Source: an uncultured Bacillota bacterium
GTDB taxonomy: Bacteria > Bacillota > Clostridia > Lachnospirales > Lachnospiraceae
Direction: 5' to 3'
Length of the DNA stretch: 11,638 bases
NCBI GenBank assembly: GCA_958352855.1
Contig: CATWQE010000081.1
Coordinates: 1-11,638, forward strand
The position numbers were made by a program, and so were the translations under genes. The notes beneath the pieces are model-generated. The model ran no database searches. It saw only the letters and a list, made by a program, of their open reading frames with translations, and was not told the origin of the DNA. Every line of letters begins with the position of its first letter. Positions within the stretch are counted from its first letter, which is position 1. Shown here one piece after another: positions 7,009 to 11,638 of the stretch.

Positions 7009-8437
7009 CTTGTAACTCCAAAAACCTTTCAAAAATTTTCCGCTGCTGTACAGCCTTACAGGGCTCTGGCATTTCACAGAAAATCCGCAGCAGTGGTTCC
7101 GTTCCGGAAAATCTGGCGAGAATCCACCCTCCGTTTTTGAAATAAACCTTACAGCCATCCACATAAGAAACCCGTTCTATTGCCTCTGTAAATTCAGGCA
7201 GACCTTTTTCTTCCAAAAGGATTTTACCCAGCCATGCCTTTTTTTCCTCTGTAAAGGTATAATCCTTTTCATCCACCTGAATGGTTCCGTAAAGCTGCTG
7301 AAGCTCTTCTGTCATCTGAGAAAGCTTCTTCCCTGTAACAGCAATCATTTCCACCAGAAGCATGGCTGCATACACGCCGTCCTTTCCATTAATATGTCCC
7401 TTCACCATAAGCCCGCCTGAGGATTCTCCTCCTATAATAGCATTTACCGCGTCCATTTTTGCAGAAACATATTTAAATCCCACCGGCACCTCATAGCAGG
7501 TTTCCCCAAAGCTCTCTGCCACTTTGTCCAGCGTATGGGTTGTAGCCACATTTCTCACAACAGGGCCTTTCCATCCTTTATATTTTACCAGATAATAGTA
7601 CAATAATACCAGAATATCATTGGGATGCAGAAATCTTCCCTTGTCGTCAATCACACCGATTCTATCTGCATCGCCGTCTGTGGCAATTCCAATATCGCAG
7701 CCCCTGTCCAGCACATAATTCTGAAGCGTCCGTAAGGTCTGTGCGTTTGGTGCAGGCAGCTTTCCTCCAAACAGGGTGTCGTGACGTTCATGAATCATCT
7801 CCAATTCACACCTGGTAATCGATAACAGAGTTTTCAGAGCTGTCTGGCTCACTCCGTACATAGGATCCAGGGCAACACGTAACCCCCTGGTTTTCACTGC
7901 ATCCACATGAATAGCCGCAATAATATTATCCAGATATTCATTTAAGGGATTAAATTCTTTTACCCTTCCTTCCTCTAACGCCTGTTCATAGGGAATGCTT
8001 TCCAGTATCCTGCCTTTTGAAATCTCTGTCTCTACTTCCGCAATATAAGCTTCAAGCTCATTGGTCTGTGTTTTATCCGCATCGCGTCCCCCTCTGGTAA
8101 ATACCTTTACTCCATTGTAAACTGCCGGATTATGACTGGCTGTAACCATCATGCCATAAGCCAGGTCATGGGCCATCACATAATACATAATCAATGGAGT
8201 TGGTGAAGAACGATTAACAAAACACACTGGAATTTCTTCCCACGCCAGCACTTCACAAATCCATTTCACCGCCTCTTTTGCCAGAAACCGTCTGTCATAC
8301 CCAATGCAAAGCTCCTGTTTTTCTACACCTTCCGCCTTGATTTTCTTTGCCATAGCCTTTGCCAGAATCTGCAGATTTTTCTTGGTAAATTCATCCCCGA
8401 TTATTGCTCTCCAGCCACCTGTTCCAAACTTTATCAT
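6995..8437 (-). CDS. Phosphohexomutase (phosphoglucomutase/phosphomannomutase family)
   Basis: Cytoplasmic alpha-D-phosphohexomutase, 480 residues and complete, interconverting sugar 1-phosphate and 6-phosphate. All four site elements are present: TASHNP with phosphoserine Ser101, metal loop DGDADR (254-259), sugar-specificity loop GGESSGG (336-342) and phosphate-binding RFSGTEP (442-448). The opening MIKFGTGGWRAIIGDEFTKK resembles, from memory, the mutase beside the chitobiose phosphorylase of Vibrio cholerae, proposed to act on GlcNAc-1-phosphate. Glucose-1-phosphate is equally possible here. The ATG follows a perfect AAGGAGG site that sits on the GH94 stop, with a 16-base gap. Following a phosphorylase in the operon, its job is very likely to feed the released sugar 1-phosphate into central metabolism. 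Confidence 0.93.
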   Translation of the reverse strand: MIKFGTGGWRAIIGDEFTKKNLQILAKAMAKKIKAEGVEKQELCIGYDRRFLAKEAVKWICEVLAWEEIPVCFVNRSSPTPLIMYYVMAHDLAYGMMVTASHNPAVYNGVKVFTRGGRDADKTQTNELEAYIAEVETEISKGRILESIPYEQALEEGRVKEFNPLNEYLDNIIAAIHVDAVKTRGLRVALDPMYGVSQTALKTLLSITRCELEMIHERHDTLFGGKLPAPNAQTLRTLQNYVLDRGCDIGIATDGDADRIGVIDDKGRFLHPNDILVLLYYYLVKYKGWKGPVVRNVATTHTLDKVAESFGETCYEVPVGFKYVSAKMDAVNAIIGGESSGGLMVKGHINGKDGVYAAMLLVEMIAVTGKKLSQMTEELQQLYGTIQVDEKDYTFTEEKKAWLGKILLEEKGLPEFTEAIERVSYVDGCKVYFKNGGWILARFSGTEPLLRIFCEMPEPCKAVQQRKIFERFLELQDEKE

Positions 8438-8453
8438 AATCCCATTACCTCCT

Positions 8454-10847
8454 TCACACTTCTTTTCCCATAAGAATTTTTACTTCATTGACACTTCCGG
8501 CTTCACAGACAGGAATCCTGTTTACCTTTTCACCATTTAAATACTGTTCCCTCACACCCTTTTCTACGCCTTGCGGGTTCAGCACCTGAATATGATAAAC
8601 CGCCCCTCTCCAGACTCTTTTTACAAAAAATTCTTTCCAGTCCGCAGGAACACAGGGATTCACTTCCAGAAAATCCATCTGCGGACGAATTCCCAGAATA
8701 TATCTGGTTGCCGCAAAATATGCCCATCCACCGCTTCCTGTCATAAATGGATGCCTTGCTCTTCCAAACGCCTCATGCTGAGACCCCATAATAAACTGAC
8801 AGTAGGAATACGGTTCTGCCTGGCGAATTTCAATTTTATCATTTTGATAATAAGGACACAGGGCATTATAGTATTTCATTGCTTTACTGCCTCGCCCCAG
8901 AACACATTCCGCTGCCCACGCCCAGGGATTTGGGTGGCTGAAAACAGAGGCATTCTCTTTTAATCCTGGACACACTCTGGTAATAAAACCTATATCGTCA
9001 TCCCGCCTGGTATAAGCCGGAGCGTTTAACTGTAATCCATAGGGAGTAAACAGCCATGTTTCCACACTGTTCATAGCTTTCTCGGCCTTTTCACGATCTG
9101 CTGCTCCGGAAAGCACTGCCCAGGCATTGGATTCCAGATGGATTTTTCCCTCTTCATCCTTTCCGGTCCCAATGGGTCTGCCATGCTTTGTGATTCCTCT
9201 GATATACCATTGCTCATCCCAAAGCTGTTCACTTGCTTTTTTCACCTTACTTTTCATTTCCTCATAAATTTTTAAATCTTGTTCTTCCTTTTTACACCTG
9301 GCTGCTTCCAGAAAATTATCAATAGCCCAGTAATGCAGAAATGTAACCAGGGCGCTCTCTCCACCTCCCAGGTTCAGACAATCATTCCAGTCTGCCCGCA
9401 GTCCTTTGCAGATACCTGTCTCTCCCACCTGCTCAAAAGAAAAATCCAGAATCCTTTTCATGTGTTCATATACCGTATCTTCTCCACCGTCTGCATAGGT
9501 TACCTGCTCATCCAGAAAGGCCCTGTCTCCTGTTTCTTTCACATATTCTACAATAGAAGGCACCAACCACAGAGCATCATCTGAGCATGCTTGTTCAAGC
9601 CCATGGATGCGGTCCTTTTCTGACACCGGAATCACTGTGGGAGAATCTGCATATTCCGGTTTCCCATCCGGGTCAAACCATTCCGGTTCAAATAAATGAA
9701 GGCCATATCCAGCCTTTGTCAAGGCTCTGAGAAGCTGCAGGATTCTCATTCTGCAGGCTTTCGGATTAGAATGAGGAATTGTCATGGCATCCTGCGCTGT
9801 ATCCCGGTATCCCAGTCCGGTTCTTCCACCCACCTCAATAAAGGATGCAAACCTGGAAAACATTACATTGATTTCCGACTGATATAAGGTCCAGGTATTA
9901 ATCATCACATCCATGCCATGATTTGGGGTCTGAATCTGCAGTTTTTCCAGCTTGTTTTCCCAATACTGGCGCAAATCCTCATAGGCTGCATCTACCGCTG
10001 CAAAATCCCTGTATTTTTCCCTGACGCGAAGCCCTTCCCTGCGGTTTCCGCTTCCCAGCATGAAAACAACACGAAGCGTTTCTCCCGACTGCAGAAGAAC
10101 ATTTTTCTGCAAGCTTCCGCAGTGGTTATTCCCCTCTTCCTGAGAGTTAAAACACTGTCCACGCTCTACAGCCAGAGGATTTTCTTCTGTACGATATGCC
10201 CCAAGAAAGGTGTCTCTGAGTGTATCATAGCCATCTGGCTCAAAGGAAGCAGTAAAATACTGCTCCTTTCCCGGTTCATAAAACAAATATTGTTCAATCA
10301 CTCCATCTTGATAATCTGCTCCTGCACAATACATACTCATCTGAAAATTCTGATTGTCACTTGCTACCGCATGAAAGGAAAACTCACAGAAGGAAAACAG
10401 ACTTAATGTCCGCGCCCTTTCATCCTGGTTTTGAATTTTAATATCCCAAAGAAGCACATTTTCTCCTCTTGGAACAGAAAGTGTCATGCTGCCTGCAATC
10501 TTCCCATAGCGGCTGGTGTATCGGCTATAGGAAAGACCATGACAGCATTGATACCTTCCCACATCTGAGGATTTTCCCACTGGCTGCCAGGTAAGACTCC
10601 AATAATCCTGATTTTCATTATCTCTTATATAGACGTCAAATCCAGGTCTGTCCACAGGGATTGCATTGCCCCTGAAACGTGTCATCCTGTGATACTCCGG
10701 AGATTTGTGAAATACATATCCTCCTGCAGTCTGATTAACCACAGCGCAGGTGGATTCTACCCCCAGATAATTGGTCCAGGATGTAGGAAGTGCTACATTT
10801 TCTATTACATACTCTCTGTTTTTCTCATCAAAATACCCATACTTCAT
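8454..10847 (-). CDS. GH94 disaccharide phosphorylase, chitobiose/cellobiose phosphorylase-like
   Basis: Cytoplasmic inverting phosphorylase of 797 residues, full length for GH94, splitting a beta-linked disaccharide with phosphate to an alpha-sugar 1-phosphate and a free sugar. The order is an N-terminal beta-sandwich (about 1-270, MKYGYFDEKNREYVI), a linker, an (alpha/alpha)6 barrel and a C-terminal beta domain. Motifs are SRFASFIEVGGRTGLGYRDT (331-350), GLRADWNDCLNLGGGESA (482-499), SHPNPWAWAAE (637-647) and MTGSGGWAY (702-710). Asp486, His638 and Thr703 sit six residues before the acid Asp492 and phosphate ligands His644 and Thr709 that I recall for Vibrio proteolyticus chitobiose phosphorylase. 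Much of the barrel reads closer to that enzyme than to Cellulomonas cellobiose phosphorylase. Whether GlcNAc or glucose disaccharides are used is not settled. Start 10847 is chosen by GGGAGGG 7 bases upstream; the ATG at 10913 would lie upstream of the promoter's -10 box. Confidence 0.92.
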   Translation of the reverse strand: MKYGYFDEKNREYVIENVALPTSWTNYLGVESTCAVVNQTAGGYVFHKSPEYHRMTRFRGNAIPVDRPGFDVYIRDNENQDYWSLTWQPVGKSSDVGRYQCCHGLSYSRYTSRYGKIAGSMTLSVPRGENVLLWDIKIQNQDERARTLSLFSFCEFSFHAVASDNQNFQMSMYCAGADYQDGVIEQYLFYEPGKEQYFTASFEPDGYDTLRDTFLGAYRTEENPLAVERGQCFNSQEEGNNHCGSLQKNVLLQSGETLRVVFMLGSGNRREGLRVREKYRDFAAVDAAYEDLRQYWENKLEKLQIQTPNHGMDVMINTWTLYQSEINVMFSRFASFIEVGGRTGLGYRDTAQDAMTIPHSNPKACRMRILQLLRALTKAGYGLHLFEPEWFDPDGKPEYADSPTVIPVSEKDRIHGLEQACSDDALWLVPSIVEYVKETGDRAFLDEQVTYADGGEDTVYEHMKRILDFSFEQVGETGICKGLRADWNDCLNLGGGESALVTFLHYWAIDNFLEAARCKKEEQDLKIYEEMKSKVKKASEQLWDEQWYIRGITKHGRPIGTGKDEEGKIHLESNAWAVLSGAADREKAEKAMNSVETWLFTPYGLQLNAPAYTRRDDDIGFITRVCPGLKENASVFSHPNPWAWAAECVLGRGSKAMKYYNALCPYYQNDKIEIRQAEPYSYCQFIMGSQHEAFGRARHPFMTGSGGWAYFAATRYILGIRPQMDFLEVNPCVPADWKEFFVKRVWRGAVYHIQVLNPQGVEKGVREQYLNGEKVNRIPVCEAGSVNEVKILMGKEV

Positions 10848-10877
10848 ATCAAAACCCTCCCGTTTTCTGTTACTTTT

Positions 10878-10906
10878 ATTATAGACCGGAATAATTTCCA
10901 TGAAAA
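10878..10906 (-). promoter_or_regulatory. Promoter of the GH94-mutase-kinase operon
   Basis: A perfect TATAAT at 10878-10883 has TTTTCA (10901-10906, 4 of 6) 17 bases upstream. The expected transcript start near 10871 leaves a leader of about 24 bases containing GGGAGGG (10855-10861). This also shows why the GH94 protein should start at 10847 and not at the in-frame ATG at 10913. Confidence 0.7.
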
Positions 10907-10915
10907 CGGACAATT
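10900..10915 (+). promoter_or_regulatory. cre-like catabolite repression site
   Basis: ATGAAAACGGACAATT fits the CcpA consensus WTGNAANCGNWNNCWW at every fixed position except one (A for C near the end). It covers the -35 box of the GH94 promoter, where CcpA binding would block transcription. Repression of a disaccharide operon by glucose would make sense, but a one-mismatch match can occur by chance. Confidence 0.4.
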
Positions 10916-10925
10916 CTGGTATTAT

Positions 10926-10954
10926 TTGTACATTCTTGTGGAATGTGTTATTCT
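10926..10954 (+). promoter_or_regulatory. Candidate promoter of the AraC-family regulator
   Basis: TTGTAC (10926-10931), a 17-base spacer and TATTCT (10949-10954, 4 of 6). The predicted start near 10961 gives a short leader of about 27 bases before the ATG at 10988. It is divergent from the GH94 promoter, with the two -35 boxes about 20 bases apart, so one bound protein could affect both. Confidence 0.45.
10930..10946. repeat. Inverted repeat, candidate operator
   Basis: ACATTC-TTGTG-GAATGT: perfect 6-base arms (10930-10935 and 10941-10946) around a 5-base centre, lying between the -35 and -10 boxes of the AraC-family gene's promoter. The position suits autorepression. Arms this short give only moderate support, and AraC proteins more often bind direct repeats. 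Confidence 0.4.
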
Positions 10955-10987
10955 AAAAAAAACAGCAAGGAGATGAAACGTATCGAT

Positions 10988-11638
10988 ATGAAAAAAACCT
11001 GTATTCCAGAAGAAAATCCCCATGGGACTCCTTATTTCCCCTTTCAGTCTCTGTCCCAGACAGACCATTGTGGACAATATTTCGCGCCTTATCACTGGCA
11101 CGATGAAGTAGAATTTCTCTTTGTGACCCAGGGAACCTTGCAGCTTTGCACAGACCGGGAAGCTTACCTTTTAGAGGAGGGACATGTATACTTTATTAAT
11201 CCCGGAACGGTTCATGGTGTTTTTGGAAACAGCCTGCATTCCCACCACTATGCCCTGCTTTTTCCACTGGATTTACTGAGTTTTTCCAAATATGATATTT
11301 GTCAGAATGAATTTCTCTCCCCCTTGCTTACAGGAAAGCTTCTCTTTCCTGACGGACGCAGCCTTTCCCATGAGCTTACCTGCCGTATAGGTGAGCTTAT
11401 TAGACGGGCCTCCCTGTTATATCAGGATTTAAGCTCTGTGCCGGCTCCCCTGTCCATTAAAATTCTTCTCCTGGAGATTCTGGAACTTCTATTTGCTCAT
11501 GGCAGCTTTGTCCAGGCAGCAGATATCCCCCGGGACGAAAGCCGGGGGATTTATCCTTTGAAGCCTGTATTTACTTATATTGAGACACATTACTCTGAAA
11601 GAATCACTTTAGAGGAGCTATCTGCTTCTGTGCATATG
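10988..11638 (+). CDS. AraC-family transcriptional regulator with cupin domain (C-terminus beyond window)
   Basis: One-component sugar-responsive regulator; the first 217 residues are present and the frame is open to the window end. The N-terminal cupin-type effector domain shows PYHWHDEVEFLFVTQG (His36, His38, Glu42) and GHVYFINPGTVHG (about 65-77), the standard sugar-sensing barrel. A helical stretch follows (about 125-175), then YIETHYSERITLEELSASVH, the start of the AraC helix-turn-helix, of which only the opening is visible. Start choice is uncertain: AAGGAG (10967-10972) stands 15 bases before the ATG at 10988, which is long, but touches the in-frame ATG at 10973, which is too close. 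It is transcribed away from the GH94 operon, and divergent AraC regulators usually control their neighbour. Confidence 0.88.
   Translation, partial: MKKTCIPEENPHGTPYFPFQSLSQTDHCGQYFAPYHWHDEVEFLFVTQGTLQLCTDREAYLLEEGHVYFINPGTVHGVFGNSLHSHHYALLFPLDLLSFSKYDICQNEFLSPLLTGKLLFPDGRSLSHELTCRIGELIRRASLLYQDLSSVPAPLSIKILLLEILELLFAHGSFVQAADIPRDESRGIYPLKPVFTYIETHYSERITLEELSASVHM
11525..11550. repeat. GC-rich inverted repeat inside the AraC-family gene
   Basis: ATCCCCCGG (11525-11533) and CCGGGGGAT (11542-11550) are perfect 9-base arms around an 8-base loop (GACGAAAG), followed by TTTAT. The hairpin lies in codons for the linker (DIPRDESRGIY) between sensor and DNA-binding domains. It is much more GC-rich than its surroundings and could slow transcription or translation; it has no proper T-run, so I do not call it a terminator. 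Confidence 0.6.

Noticed and set aside
7009..7164. 52-codon N-terminal extension of the kinase
   Set aside because: It overlaps the mutase coding sequence in another frame, and the ATG at 7008 has a ribosome site and leads straight into a basic N-terminus and membrane helix.
9918..10406. 162-codon open frame on the plus strand
   Set aside because: It is opposite the well-supported GH94 gene, with no ribosome site and no recognisable domain.
1..11638. CRISPR arrays, tRNA or rRNA genes, insertion sequences, phage genes
   Set aside because: I saw no spaced direct repeats, structural RNA motifs, transposase-like proteins or terminal repeats; the intergenic gaps are all under 150 bases.

Overview
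The window is a carbohydrate-uptake and breakdown locus. The base composition is moderately AT-rich, Shine-Dalgarno sites are strong (AAGGAGG and GGGAGG types), and the gene families are typical of gut Firmicutes: a YesM/YesN-type two-component pair, a CUT1 ABC importer without its own ATPase, a GH94 phosphorylase and GH13_31 glucosidase. This points to a Clostridia member, most likely Lachnospiraceae (Blautia-like). That placement is an inference from gene style, not from a marker gene.

Layout: all complete genes lie on the minus strand, so the locus reads from right to left. A divergent regulatory region (about 10848-10987) separates a rightward AraC-family regulator, cut by the window end, from a leftward operon. 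The operon begins with a GH94 disaccharide phosphorylase (8454-10847). A phosphohexomutase follows (6995-8437), then a sensor histidine kinase whose start overlaps the mutase stop by 14 bases (5260-7008). After a 108-base gap with a good sigma-A-type promoter come the sugar-binding lipoprotein (3790-5151) and two ABC permeases (2890-3777 and 2004-2873). A strong intrinsic terminator (1936-1985) closes that unit. The AraC-type response regulator (1139-1879, GTG start) has its own -10 box just beyond the terminator. Last is a GH13_31 alpha-glucosidase (start 1018) that runs off the left edge. No gene-free stretch exceeds 300 bases.

How it may work: the lipoprotein and permeases import a small oligosaccharide, with ATP hydrolysis by a shared ATPase encoded elsewhere. 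Inside the cell, GH94 would split a beta-linked disaccharide with phosphate into a sugar 1-phosphate plus a free sugar, and the mutase would turn the 1-phosphate into a 6-phosphate for glycolysis or amino-sugar metabolism. The GH13 enzyme, with an isomaltase-type active site, would act on alpha-1,6-glucosides. The kinase and response regulator probably sense extracellular sugar and control the transporter promoter. The AraC-family protein probably controls the GH94 operon and/or itself.

The families are all known and I see no clearly new biological system. The unusual points are the arrangement (kinase coupled to a mutase, its presumed partner regulator seven kilobases of operon logic away behind a terminator), the mix of a beta-disaccharide phosphorylase resembling chitobiose phosphorylase with an alpha-1,6-glucosidase, and several candidate operators and hairpins.
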